Below, piece by piece: positions 10,070-22,600 of a stretch of 64,000 nucleotides of DNA; the first letter of the stretch is position 1; each line of letters starts with the position of its first letter. This DNA comes from Hygrocybe punicea (Eukaryota; Basidiomycota; Agaricomycetes; Agaricales; Hygrophoraceae). Where the stretch lies: contig OY744461.1 of NCBI GenBank assembly GCA_963556145.1, forward strand, positions 806,001 to 870,000. Reading direction: 5' to 3'. The notes under the pieces are model-generated. The model searched no databases. It saw only the letters and a list, made by a program, of their open reading frames with translations, and had not been told where the DNA came from. The translations under genes and the position numbers were made by a program.

Positions 10070-11237
10070 AAGGCCCAGGGTCCAGTTTGGATGTCGACAC
10101 CTTGGGAGATGAAGGCCTTGTTTGGCTCAGCATAATTGAGACTAGGATGTCGGGAGGAATGATATTGCTCCAATCTACATCCATTAATAAACCGCCTGGC
10201 TCCGCAGGGGTCGACGACTGATGGTGTGATGATGCACGTGTATTGGGATGGAATCCTGGGATATTGACATGATCAGATGTGAAATCTATATAGAGTGTGA
10301 TGTACATACCCAGAGTCGGAGACTTCTTCGGAGGCTTCACTGGCTGGAGCATTTTTGCAATAATGCCTGCTTGCTCCGATGCCAGAGCTTCCTCCTCTTT
10401 GCTGTCTCGCCATCCTTGTGATCGCTGCTGAGAGACTCCTGTATGGGTTCGAGAGGTCCATCGTTGTTGTGCATGATCATATCGTCATCAGAAATCAACA
10501 ACCCGCCCCATTCTGGCAAGCCCAACTTTGCAGATTCCAGTGGCACATCATCCACCTCGGAGGAGATGGGTGGTTTAACTTCCACTGTCAATTTTTTGGA
10601 TTCCGATTTCTTGGATCTGCACGACGGCCCAATTTCGACAGCGACTGCGAGATGTCAGTGCATTATTCAGAGCAAAGTGAGTAATGTACGCATTTGAGCC
10701 TTGGATCATTTCTTCTTTACTGGGGCTAAGTCCTCCTCCATCTTGATATTGTCTATGCATGAATGAATAATATGCATTATAATCTTGATATTTAGAATTT
10801 AATAACTCACCCTCAGCGTCGTCATTGGGTTTGGACTTCACGGTGCATTCTGTGATGCTGAGGAGTTACCGTGTGTGATGATCACAGACAATGACACTAC
10901 TTACTGAACTTGGGCTTGGGCTTGGGTTTCTTTTTATCCTTGTCGGACAAATTGTCTGTGCCACCTGAATATTCAATACATCTATCCACTAATATGGGTG
11001 AAATCGTTTACAGACCAGTGGAAGATACCTTCTGTTTTCTGGCCGATTTTGACTTCACTTTGCCCTTGCCTGTGCCCTGGGGAACCGGCTCTTCTGCAAA
11101 TGTATTATATTATTAGCACAATCACACATGTAATTCTAGATCACACCTTCATTGTCCTCCGCCACATTGGCATCGACAAGGATGCTATGTCCTTTACACC
11201 ATGCAATAACCTGACCAATGATTTCGAGCTTTGTGGC

Positions 11238-12282
11238 TAGGCAATGGCACGGATACTCCGTGGATACGAGAAGCCCGATCTGTATCCATATCCATCAAAA
11301 TCCGTATCCGTTGATCCGCCAGGCATGGATTTTCCCATGGATACTTTACCCGTGGATATGGATTATCCATGGGTATGAGTATGGGTAGTATGTAGTATTA
11401 TAATTATATCTAGATATTATTATTCTACTAAATATACAGTATATAGTATACTACACTTACATTGGGCACTTGCCAGCCCAGTCTCGTTCTCGCGAACGTC
11501 CAAGTCAACACGTCGCGTCATCACCATTGTCGACATGCCATCGCCGTTGTCGACGTGCCACCACTGTTGTTGACGTGTCACTGCCATTGTCGATGCGTCG
11601 CCGGTGTTGCCGTGTTGCCATCGTTGTCATTGTCGATGTGATGCCATAGTCGATGCGTCACCATCACGGAATGCGTCCTCCAACAGGTCCCTACACCTCG
11701 CACGGGCCAGACGCATGTCAATTGATGTCATCATCACCCTCGCGAGGTACACGGGGGGGTCTCTGGTGGGCTTCGCACTCAGGGGTAACCTCGTTCGCGA
11801 GGGGTGGGGGCGCCATGTGAGCCCTACGCATCAGCACGTGTTTGCGAGGTCCTTGTGTATTCTTCTGTCCTTGCATATGCTTCTGTGCTGGAGACCTCGC
11901 GAACACGTGTTGACGCGTGTCTGCAAGGCGTGGTTGTTGCGAGGCACGGTTGTTGCAAGGCGTCATCGTTGGGAGGCATGGTTGTTGAGAGAGTTAGCCA
12001 AAGTCTTAGAGGCTGGGTTTGGGGCACGTACCTGGGCTGTTCGGTGGGCGCACCACCCTCCCGGCCATTCTCCTTCTGTTGTGTTGATATTGTTGTCGCG
12101 TTCTCGTTGTTGTTGCGATCTGGTGGTGGTTCCTGCTAAAGTAGTTAGTTGTCACTATTGCCATATCTGGCAGTATCCATATCCGTGGGTCCACGGATAT
12201 CACTAGTCCCGATCCGTACCCGTACCCGCACAGATACAGATACCCATGGATACAGATTTATCCATATCCATGCCATTGCCTA
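11238..12282. mobile_element. Non-autonomous hAT element (GGATAT family)
   Basis: Terminal inverted repeats TAGGCAATGGCACGGATA and, at the other end, the inverse of TAGGCAATGGCATGGATA. It is flanked by a perfect 8-bp duplication, TTTGTGGC (11230-11237 and 12283-12290). Subterminal DNA is packed with GGATAT/ATCCAT motifs on both sides. The 1045-bp body has no transposase. The 8-bp duplication and TAG start indicate hAT. It sits in the unknown minus-strand gene. Confidence 0.93.
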
Positions 12283-12333
12283 TTTGTGGCGTCTGGCAGC
12301 CCACCAAATGACCAATTTGCAGAGGATCTGCTG

Positions 12334-13612
12334 TAGTGTTGCTGTAGTTCGGTTCCAAACCTAGCCGAACCCGGTTCAAACCCCGAACCGAACCCGAGGT
12401 TCAGTCTAAGTTCAGCCAAGTGCTGAACTGGACCGCAGGTTCAGTTCCGGGTTTCAAGGCCCGCCGGATTTCCTGAACGGCTCCAAACCGCATCCAAACC
12501 GACAAGAACGAGGTTACCGGGTTCAAAGTCGAACACTTTGATCATGTTGGCGTATTTCTGCTCGAATTGCCAGGTGGACGCGAGCCGAGATTTGGTAAGC
12601 TTTTCATTTGCGACAGGGAACTCAACTGCGACCACGTCGTGGCCACACCCATCTTGGCACAAGATGGATGCCAACACCAACCCAATGCCAATGGACGCGC
12701 GACAGCTGCAACACCACCACCACTAACACCACCACCACCACCACCAGCAGCGGCAACAGAAATGGAAACGGCTATGGCAACCAGGCAACGACGATGGCAA
12801 CGGCCAGCAGCAGCAGCAGCAGCAATAGAAGCAGCAGCACTGGCAGCAATGGCAGCAGCAACAGAAGCAGCAGCGCCGGCAGCAACGGATGTGTGACAGC
12901 TGCAACACCACCACCACCACCACCACCACCACCAGCGGCAGCAACAACAATGGCAACGACAACCACGACGGCCAGCAGCAGCAGCAGCAATGCCGGCAGC
13001 AGCAGTAGCAGCAGCAGTGGCAACGGCAACGGCAACGGCAGTGGCAGCAGCAACGGCCACGACAGCAGCGGCAGCAGTGGCAGCAGCAACAGTGACGGCA
13101 GCAGGAGCAGCACCGGCAGCGGCAGCAACGATGGCAGCAACGATGGCAGCAGTGATGGCAGCAGCAGTATCAGCAGCAATGGCGGCAACAGCAGCAACGG
13201 CAGCAACAGCAGCAACGCCATGGCAATGGCAGCAGCAGCAACAGCAGCAGCAGCAGCAGCAGCAGCGGCAGCAGCAGCAGCAGCAGCAGCAACAACGCCA
13301 ACAGCAGCAGCAACAGCAGCAACACGACGGCAGCAGCAGCACCGGACAGCTCCCCCGCAGCCCAACTACCTCGCGAAGTGTAGCGCCGTATCAATTGATA
13401 CGTGCCTGCCATTCGCGAGGAGAATGGAGCTCATGGGGTGAGCCAACCTCGGTCTGGGTTCAGACCGCATCTGAACCCAGACCGAACGCGGCGAGATGGT
13501 TCAATGCCATCTGGGTCCAGGTTTGGCCATGCGCCAAACTGGACCCAAAGTTCAGTTCGCAGTTCTGCCAAAAAGGCTCGGAACCGGACCGAACTGAACT
13601 TCAGCAACACTA
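12334..13612. mobile_element. Non-autonomous hAT element with CAG-rich body
   Basis: Terminal repeats TAGTGTTGCTGTAGTTCGG on the left and the inverse of TAGTGTTGCTGAAGTTCAG on the right. The flanks ATCTGCTG (12326-12333) and ATCCGCTG (13613-13620) are an 8-bp duplication with one mismatch. CCGAACC/GGTTCAG motifs fill the subterminal regions and a long CAG/CAA/GGC tract fills the centre. It lies 43 bp from the hAT element at 11238-12282 and in the same broken gene. The element at 1-7610 is a second copy of the family. Confidence 0.93.
12690..13345 (+). repeat. Long CAG/CAA/GGC triplet tract
   Basis: About 650 bp of imperfect CAG, CAA, GGC, ACC and ATG triplets. It keeps many frames open on both strands (Gln, Ser, Ala, Cys, Val or Leu runs), so long reading frames here are composition artefacts. 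Confidence 0.9.
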
Positions 13613-14399
13613 ATCCGCTGTGCCATGCTGGCACGGATTCATCATATTTCACCCAATCTATGATGCCAGATGTCATAATCCATTTGTCTGCCAATGCATA
13701 TATGTACTCACCGAGGTCCTCTGGCATGGTCTTGGTGCTAACAGTGCCATGTTGAATTAATGCCAATGGAGAATGCTTGCTGACATAAAACTCTTTGAGG
13801 AGCCAATCGTTGAAGATCCTGCTTCGCCAGTCACGGGTAACCTTGTTGGCCCATTTTGCGACCAGAACCTCTGCCCATATTTTATCCATGATGGTGTCCA
13901 TATATTTGAGGTAGTCACACAGTGTATCGGTTCCTTCCTTATCATTTTTGACGTAGTCCGGCAAGCAGTGGGGTGCTTTGTTGTATGCCACTGCTGCTGT
14001 CGCATAGATGTACAAGTCCATCTGGTAAATCAATCGACGCAGCGGTTCCTCATATCGTTCGGGCATTTCGCGCCATAACTCGCCTCGGGCGGTGGCATCA
14101 TGAGGGTGGGTCTTCAGTACATAGAGATTATGAGAGAAGATGGGAACGGTGCCGGATTACTTGTTGGGTGCCGGAATCTTGGGTGGGACCATGTACTGGA
14201 TTTGGAAAATGCGATGCAGCTCCTGCAGCTTTTTGGGCAGTGCATCAGGCCAGTATTTGAAAGCCACAGGATTGACAGCGGGAGTCAAGGTTTTGACGAC
14301 TGGCAAGGACATGGTAGATGTAGTAGAATCTTTTTGGTGGGCGTCTGAGGGGAAAAATGAGGGGAATGGAAAACGTTGGAAGTCAGGGTCGATGCCCTA

Positions 14400-15061
14400 G
14401 CCTATGAAGCAACTGGCCAGGTCAGATGACCTGTCAATGACACATGTTTGGCATTGCATACATTGATCGGACATGCAGTGTACAAATAACATGCAACCAA
14501 ACAGGCAGGGTTTACTTGATTCTGAAGTTGTGCCATAATACATCCTTAAAATGTTGATAAGCGCTATTTGTCATGTAGCTATATTCCACTTAATTTATTG
14601 ACGTAACATTGACTTGTCGAACACTTGTCGAACAGTGTTCGGCCTGTTCAACAAGTGTTTGACAAGCCATACAGACATTGATTAACACATCAAGATGCAT
14701 ATGACTAACTGAACACTTGCCAAACAGTGTTTGGCCTGTTCGACACGTGTTCGGCAGGTCATTACATTGTTATTCATTCTAAAGACAAATATAGGTGCAC
14801 AACCAAACCCTTGCCAATCCAACCGGGGGAGCATCATTGTTGCCGTTGTCACCTGACACAAATCCGATATCATTGATAGTCAAAAGGATTATCCAAACTT
14901 GATTAAGTCTTCTTCTCCTTCATACTCACCATCTCACCACACATCCAAAGTTATAGAACACATACCGGTATATCACAGTACCATTCTGGACCCCGTTGAA
15001 TTTACAAACTAACATAATCTGATCTGTTAGACTTTCAATATTCCCAAATCTCGCAAGGAAG
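14400..15061. other. Intergenic stretch with hairpin repeats
   Basis: It holds two copies (about 14600-14655 and 14710-14760) of a hairpin unit built from CTTGTCGAACA and its inverse around a GGCC core. This is the same motif as the tandem array at 17892-18370. No gene was seen. Confidence 0.6.
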
Positions 15062-16857
15062 TTGGCTATGAAGTGTGCTGCCACATCTGTCCAGGATGAA
15101 ACTGCCTCTCAATGCAGACGCAAACTATCCTTTGGAAAGAGGAAGGAAGTTCCTGTCAGTGCCATTGTGGATCCGCCAGCAAGCATCCAAATTGCATTGC
15201 ATCTGGTACCTGTCCTCTATCCAGCTGTATTGGATGGAAGGGTGCAGAAAATTCCATGGATGTTCAAAATGCTACTGAAGAGGAACTCACGTTGTTGCCA
15301 TCGATGGCGTCCAATACACCAGATCCCACTTCTGATGTGGAGATGGAGGATGCAGCCATGAGCACTATTACACAGTCCATCAGGACCAATCCCGTTTTCA
15401 ACATAATCTTTGTTCTTGATCCCACCACCTGTATTACAAGTAAAGCCGCCGCAACCAATGATCTTGCATTCATCAACGTTACGATTTCACAAGATGAATA
15501 TGAAACCATCTCGCACCTCGATGGTTATATTCACAATATCAAGGTGCACAAGACGCGATATTTTGTTTGCATGCAGGAATGGGTTTGTATATTTTAAAAA
15601 TGTATGGAGAATTATCACTAAAGAATACTTTCCAATTCCAGGTTTATGTTGCTATGCGAATGCACCACTGGCAGTGTGATGAACCCAACAGTGCAATACA
15701 CCACTTCAATGTTGAATACATGTTTTGGCCGGAGTTCACTCATGCCATGCTCAACTCACCGGGGTCGAATATAACATGGAACAAGTTCAGATCCACCACG
15801 TATTTAATGGTGTGGACATGGGAATGTCCTATATGTGAGCGTGTCAAACGTTTTTGTCAAGGTTCTTTTCTTTTTAATCTAATTAATTCAAATTTAATCT
15901 ATAGTGGTAATCAATATGGTATAACGGTAAAAAACGTGTCGACATTCTTGGCCAGAATTGACAAGCTGTGTCGAACGGTTCAGGTGTGGCCACCACCAAA
16001 ACAAATGAACACTGTGCATTCAAAATGGATGCAGATGAAAAACCTGCTCCATGTCACATTGTCAAGGACACACACAATGCGACCACAATCGAGGCTGCTG
16101 AAGGACGGTGACTCGTTTCCACCGAACATTGTTTTGAAGCGAACGCATAGTGACACCGGCCACCATGTGTTATTCCCAGGCGATCCAAGGCGGAATTGGG
16201 GCTATATGCACCTGAACTGCGAGGTCCCCAGTTCATGTTGGTTCGGTCAAACCTATGTTGAGCCACTGGCCAAGATCGGAGAATGGTGGGTGTTTTTGTT
16301 AGGTGGAAGGGACATTTACATGGTCCATATGCATTACAACAAAGAGAGCAAATCGTGGAGGTGGGATATTGTGACGACCTTCTATACTTTAGAGGAATTG
16401 AGGTAGGCAGATGTCCTCCATCTTACATTACCTGTTCACGAGTTTTTGGCATTTTCCAAGATCGTTCCAAGCACAGGGAGTGCTCATGAAGACTGATGTT
16501 TGCAATCCAGATCATGGCTCCATTGCAATGCGAGATCAAGCAAGACAGCAATTCTTCAGCTTTGTATGAGACACCTATGAGGGGCTGTATGCCATAGAGT
16601 CGATGTTGATTGGTGGGAAACCTTCAATGAGTGTATTCTGTCGCATGGACATTTTGCTCATTGTTGATTCAAACACCAACAATGTCAATTACTTCGTGAA
16701 CGAGATCGAACGGTATCACACCTGCAGCTTGTGGTCCAACATGAAGCAAGGTGTGAAATCAGCTCGGGCACCAATCGGATCTTTTGTGGACACATTTTCG
16801 GCAGTATTTTATAAATGGCTTGTAGACATTACAAATGCATACTCATATTTTTGAACT
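15062..16857 (+). pseudogene. Unknown repeat-associated gene, multi-exon, degraded
   Basis: Several plus-strand open segments look like exons of one gene. An N-terminal part (15112-15597) has an acidic stretch and a region around DEYETISHLDGYIHN. A Trp/His-rich middle (about 15650-16400) includes HFNVEYMFWPEF, CPICER, NWGYMHLNCEVP and WFGQTYVEPLAKIGEW, ending in FYTLEELR. A C-terminal segment (16575-16854) contains AIESMLIGGKP and SVFCRMDILLIVD. The CPIC and HLNC pieces could bind metal, but no family was recognised. Stops and frame changes between segments, and one possible unspliced intron near 15860-15910, suggest decay. I infer a multicopy gene carried in repeats. Confidence 0.45.
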
Positions 16858-17029
16858 TCACTGGTACATTAGTCAACGTTAAATGTCACAAATTGTATCT
16901 CATGTCAGAGAGGCATGAAATGCTTTGATTTCAAAGGTAGGTACATTACAAATTCAAGGCAACATAAAGAAAATGGGCAATAGGCCACGCTGCATGGCAC
17001 ACTAGTTTCATGACGAGAAAGATGACAAG

Positions 17030-17308
17030 TTAATGAGAGACGCCCAATACCATCACCCACTGCACATTTAGGGAAATACTCTTCAACAAATCATCAGAGC
17101 ATTTGAAGGTATTGATTGTGTGGCCAACCACAATGCAGGATTCTGCAGGAACATCACCTGGAAAGTGGGGGAGTTGCTGAAGTATTTTGAGGGTGTTGGT
17201 AAAGTCCATTTTAACTTTCCAGGCATCATAGATTGGGACTATGAATACAAGCATCAAAAATGAAACCAAGGACCTTGTGTGAGAGAGAATAAAACTAACC
17301 AATGTCAT
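17030..17308 (-). pseudogene. Unknown gene fragment
   Basis: A minus-strand open segment of 92 residues with protein-like composition (AWKVKMDF…LPHFPGDVPAESC…NVQWVMVLG). It has no clear exons on either side, so it is probably a remnant of a repeat-associated gene. The flanks 16858-17029 and 17309-17890 show nothing else I can support. Confidence 0.3.
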
Positions 17309-17891
17309 GGAATGACAAGGCAGTCTTTTGGTAAGATGGAGCAGGATGTCGAGTAAAAGGACTAGACTGCACGAATTTCGAAGAGGAAGCTTCTATTGAA
17401 TATGAGTAAGGATTGACAAGAGAGCATTGAATGTATACTCACTGCTAGGAGATGCATCCATCCCACTTGCCACTGTCGTCGAGAAGGACAGAAAGTTACG
17501 AGTCCCTATTAGGGAATCATTTTCTATATGGTCAGTTTTCACTTCAGGGTTGCAAACACCACAAACGCCAATTTGCCAAGCCATGGGAACAAATTTAACA
17601 AGGTGTGGGAACAAATTCAAAACCCTGGGAAGAATTATGAAGCCGTGTGAGTTTTGTCTGTCATAACTGTGAGAATTTGTTGGCTCAAGTTGTCAGAACA
17701 ATAAGCCAGATGACAGCCGCCAATTTTGGAATGGCCTGGATTGTAGCATGTTGTTAATGACCAAAATGCTCGACAGCTTTATCATTGTAATAAAAGGCAT
17801 TATCAGTACAGGTTGAACAGTGTGCGACAAGCTGTTCTACAAGTGACCCAAGTTTAGTCTGAAGCATTGCAAATGTCCCAGCCTTCATCTA

Positions 17892-18369
17892 AGTCATTGC
17901 AATTAAAAAAACACGGGTATGTACATTGTCTGTGATGTAGCGAGATTTACAATGCACATTGTATTATTAATGATACACTTGTTGAACACTTGTTGAACAG
18001 ACCGAAAAGTGTTCGACAAGCTAGTCTACAAGTGTCCCCGCCTTCAGTTAAGTCATTGTAATTAATAAAACAAGTGAATGTACATTATTTGACATGTCGC
18101 TACATTTGCAATGCACATTGTATTGTTAATGATACACTTGTCGAACACTTGTCGAACAGGCCGAACAGTGTTCAACAAGCTACTATACAAGTGTCCCAGC
18201 CTTCAGCTAAGTCATTGTAATTGATAAAACAAGTGAATGTACATTATTTGACATGTCGCTACATTTGCAATGCACATTGTATTATTAATGATACACTTGT
18301 CAAACAGGCGTCGAACAGGCTGAACGGTGTTCGACAAGTGGGTCTACAAGTGTCCCTGTCTTCATATAC
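17892..18369. repeat. Three tandem 159-160 bp repeats with hairpin cores
   Basis: Units begin at 17892, 18052 and 18211 with GTCATTG and end near 18369. A partial unit precedes them. Each holds a palindromic core (CACTTGTCGAACA … TGTTCGACAAG). A related hairpin follows at 18510-18560, and two copies occur at 14.6-14.8 kb. The array lacks a gene. The stretch from 18370 to about 18740 is otherwise plain. Confidence 0.85.
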
Positions 18370-18851
18370 GTCATTAAATAAATGCCACAATCATAAAAAA
18401 TCAAATCTATGCCACAAACACCATCAACCACTGTCACGTATGCTGTACATCATTGTGTATTCTTTTGGTGGCCAGTGGGTAAGAGAATTGCAATCTGTAA
18501 TGACTCCCTCACACTTGTAAAACAGTGTTTGGCCTGTTTGACAACTGTTTGACAAGGGTTTCCTGGTCATTAGACATTAAATAGAATAAAAGCTGTCCAT
18601 GTTCACTACTCCCTGGGCTTTAAATTCATTCCCACACTTTGCCAAAATTGTTCACATGGTCAACAAATTAGCCCATGACCCGGAATTCACAACCGTATTT
18701 AGAATGATTTTCTAATAAGGACTCATAATAAACACAGCCTTTAGGCACAATACATGATTTTAGAGTGCCTTACAAATCCGGCAATGTCATATGATCAAAC
18801 TCATCATGTTAATTGTTATTCATGATCTGAGCCACTAAACCAGTTAAATAG

Positions 18852-19487
18852 ATGTCGTTGTGTTTACTCGTGCTATCCAAAATCCACATGTATCTCGACA
18901 ATCTCATCCACTTCTGCTTTGTTCTTGTCACTTATCTATGCATTTTTTCCAATGCAATACAATTTCCACACATCTGCCCACACCAATTAATGTACATCTC
19001 TTCTGAATCAAACTCCTTTCCTTTGATATCGATCTTGGCCCAAGAACTGGGTATCTTTCAAGGAAAACTCATAGAACATGAGTGTCTGACCTAAGAACTG
19101 GGTGTTTTTAAAGGAGAACTCATAGAACATGAGTTTGCCCCAGATCAGGGCGATGCAATGATACCAATACAAATAAATATGTCACAATTTGTGAATCGTA
19201 ATCAGATAACAAAGAATAGCTTGACACTTGATCTATTATCACTTGATCCATTGTTCTTTTCAACTATGGTTAAGAATTCCACATTGGAAATGCAACTACA
19301 TTCTACTCGATATGCCACATCATTGTACCTACCTTCTAAATATCTTTTTGCTTTGTATTGTTTTATTAAGCTAATCACAGTTCAATATCGTGTTCAGGTT
19401 ATCAAGGCATTACTCATGCAATATCTATTGAGACGACATGACTTTAAATTATATTTGTTTCGATGTAATACTATTGCTATATCATAA
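18852..19487 (+). pseudogene. Small upstream protein of Helitron copy B, broken
   Basis: Homologue of the 160-residue frame at 8639-9121 in copy A, here split in two. A segment of about 50 bp around AAGAACTGGGT … ACATGAGT is tandemly duplicated (about 19030-19130), which breaks the frame after IEHECLT. Reading resumes at 19158 (MIPIQINMSQF). Shared features with copy A are a hydrophobic start, LAQELG and a Leu-rich C-terminus. Function unknown. Confidence 0.5.
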
Positions 19488-19679
19488 GCAACATTGCTGT
19501 GGATCACACTACATTTTGCAATGTGATATAGAAAACTACACATAAATATAACTATTTTCAGTTTGAATTTATTCAGATACTTGTTTAAATGTTTATATAC
19601 AAAGTCTGTTAATAGGTATCACTATATTGGAGGTGGTAAATGACTGCCAACATTTAGCTTTGATGTTCTTCAACCATTT

Positions 19680-22600
19680 ATGCTACCATTCAATAATATC
19701 AACCATGATTCTGGCTTATTATTCAAATATATGAGTCATGTTGATCAACAGATGGCTAGAGTCCTATATGGAAATAAAAATGAATATATATGTGCTCAAA
19801 TACCTTTACCTGAATTTCTCCCACAATTAACAGTGAAGGATATTGTAGAAATAGCAAGAATCCATAACATATATCTGTCAAAAATGATGCAAAGGTTACA
19901 TGGACAGGAACTACTTTCCATATTGAACAAAGCATAATTGTTCAGCTTGTAAAACCCATGTTTCTATTTTCCATATTCATGATGTTAAATCAAGGACAGA
20001 GTGATACAAAAAATGGTCAAACACAAAATCTTCACATCTCGAAAAACAACAAAGCCAATTATACTTTGGCCAAAAAGAAAATTGTGATAATAAACCAGAC
20101 CATAAAATAAAACAAAACAAGGAAGCAAATTTTGACAAATATTCCTTTCCTCCTCCTCCTCCACCTTCTGTTGAGTTGAAGGAAACAATAATCCGCAACT
20201 GGTGTAGAGATACATCGCCTGAAAATTTCCAAGAAGGTGGCTGTGCTGTATGTGGTCAATTGTCTGTATTGAAAAATATGTCTTTATTATCTACAACAAA
20301 AGTCAATCTGAAAATATTATTCAGAGAAAATATGGGAATCACAAGACATGAACGATATCATTGTTCTGATTCGATAGAGGATATTAAAGGTCCAGTACTA
20401 GATAACACATGTAAATGGATATGCAAGCCATGTTTGGTCAGCCTAAACAAAGGTCAAACTCCCAAATATGCTTTAGCAAATGGCCTTTGGATAGGCACTA
20501 TTCCTGCACAACTTCAAAATCTAACATTTGCTGAACAACTTTTGATTACCTGTGTGCGTCACAATAAATGCATTGTGCATGTGTCATCTGGAATGCATAA
20601 AATGAAAGCAAATGCCATCATGTTTCAAAACCCAACACCAAAGATATATCAACGATTGCCTCCAACAATTAAAGAACTTGATGAAGTCCTAGCTTTCATT
20701 TTTACTGGTCCTGCTAGACCAACTCCAGAAGACATGGAGCGAACACCTTTATTGGTTCACAGGAAGCGAGTTTCTGCAGCTTTAGAATGGCTTAAATTGA
20801 ACCACATGGACTACTATGATTTAGACATCTCCTATGAAAATCTAGAACAATATCCAGATCATGGAATTCCTGTTGTGGTTACATATCGACCAGCAGACAC
20901 AAATAAGGAACCAGAAGCTACTAGTGCATTTGACAATGAAGAGGAAGATGGTGTGGAAGATGGGCCTTGTCCCTTTGTGGTAAGTGGAGTAACTGGCGAT
21001 AATCTTGATATTACAAGTCCAAAGGCATTAATAGCTAGAGCGACAAAGCACTTGATAGATGACCATGGTGGTGTTCTTGCCATAAGCCATGCTAGAAATC
21101 CAGAATCGTTCTTTAATAATCCTCAGTTATATCCTATGATGTTCCCTTGCCTATTTCCATATGGCTTGGGTGGTATTAGCAGCATAGACAAGGATGTCTT
21201 AAGCATCAGTGATATGATGCACAAAAGACATCTCCTGATGTACCATGACAAAAGATTCCACACTGATCCCTATTTTCCATTGATTGCATTCAATCAAGAA
21301 CAAATCAAGGACAGTACAACCGGAGGATATTTGTTGACTAATAAACATAATTTCAACGATATTGCAGATCGCCTGATAAATATCAATACAGCTGTTTTGG
21401 ATGACCTCTCTAAAAGATTATCTAGAGGTGATAGAGTCAAACCAGATACATCGGAAGAGAAAGCATGCTATAAACTCATTTCTGATCTGGATCACATAGC
21501 TGGTCAGGTCAAAGGTTCAATTACTAACAAGAAATACATGCGAAATGAGATTTGGTCTCTGATATCCTATATTGGTGCTCCAACTTGGTTTATCACTTTT
21601 GCACCTGCTGACATCAATCACTCACTATGCTTATATTATGCTGACAACAAAGAAAAGTTTTATCCTAAACTACGTCTACCCCAGGATTGTTACAAACTAA
21701 TTGCAAATAATCCAGTTGCTGGCGCCCGCTTCTTTCACTTTACTACTGAAATGTTCATCAAACATATATTAGGAATAAATGAATCTCATCCTGGCCTGTA
21801 TGAAAACACATCAGGTTATTATGCAACGGTAGAGGAACAAGGACGTCTTACCTTGCATCTTCATATGCTATTGTGGATAAAGGGATGCCTTGCACCTCAG
21901 GAAATACGTGAGAAAATTATGGGTGAAAATTCCAACTTTCAGAAAAGATTAGTGGAATACTTGGAAAGTTTGTGTGTAGGACAATTCATGACAGGTTCTA
22001 AAGATGAGGTATCACAGAAAATGGAACAGACAATGTCGAAACCTGAATATCAACCACCGACATGTGTCATGCCAGATCCACTATCATATAATTGTTCCAT
22101 GAATTGTCAATATCACAACAAAGGATCAACATGGTGGCAAAGGTTTCAAGATGTTGTAGATGATCTTTTATTGCGATTAAATGTACATAACAGGCATGAT
22201 GGCAAAAAAAAGCCATACTGTCTTAATTCGAAAGGTGAATGTAAATGATGATTTCCCCGTGATATCTTTCAACAAACCTTTGTAGAACCTAATACTGGTG
22301 CTCTCAACCTCAAGCATGGTGAACTTTGGATGAACACGGTGACACCTGAAGTTACATATATGCTACGATGCAATTCTGATGTGATCAGCTTATTATCAGG
22401 TACTGCTATAAAGGCCATAGTTGCATACATAACAGATTATATTACAAAAATCTCCTTGAAGACCTATAGCATTTTTGAAGTGATAAAAAGTATTTTTGAT
22501 AAGAATTCCGAAATGATTGGTGGCGACCTGAAAAGAAAAGACAAAGTCAGAAAACTGTTTACACAAATAGTCAATTCACTCTCCTCCAAAATGGAAATTG

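Larger units (their letters stand above)
10337..14312 (-). pseudogene. Unknown multi-exon gene, broken by two hAT elements
   Basis: Minus strand. Likely start ATG at 14312 (MSLPVVKTLTP), then a short intron. A long exon (about 14070-13613) is rich in Tyr and Trp. Reading resumes across the two insertions when each duplicated target is counted once (…VPAWHSG into SSANWSFGG…, then ATKLEIIGQVIAWCKG). Further small exons encode a Lys-rich segment (KDKKKPKPKPKF) with GT-AG introns of about 50 nt. The last exon (10337 to about 10640) is acidic then basic (KRRKLWHR) and ends at 10337. Composition suggests a nuclear protein. I recognise no family. The exon 1 splice phase is off by one base, so the gene may have been decaying before the insertions. 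A further frame at 10068-10336 could be an alternative 3' exon. Confidence 0.55.

Noticed and set aside
12542..13613. Long reading frames in several frames of both strands (Ser/Asn, Ala, Leu, Cys or Val rich)
   Set aside because: They follow from the CAG/CAA/GGC triplet tract, which lacks stop codons; no start context, splice signals or domain supports any of them.
17892..18369. CRISPR-like array
   Set aside because: Units are about 160 bp with no short repeat-spacer pattern, and the genome is fungal.
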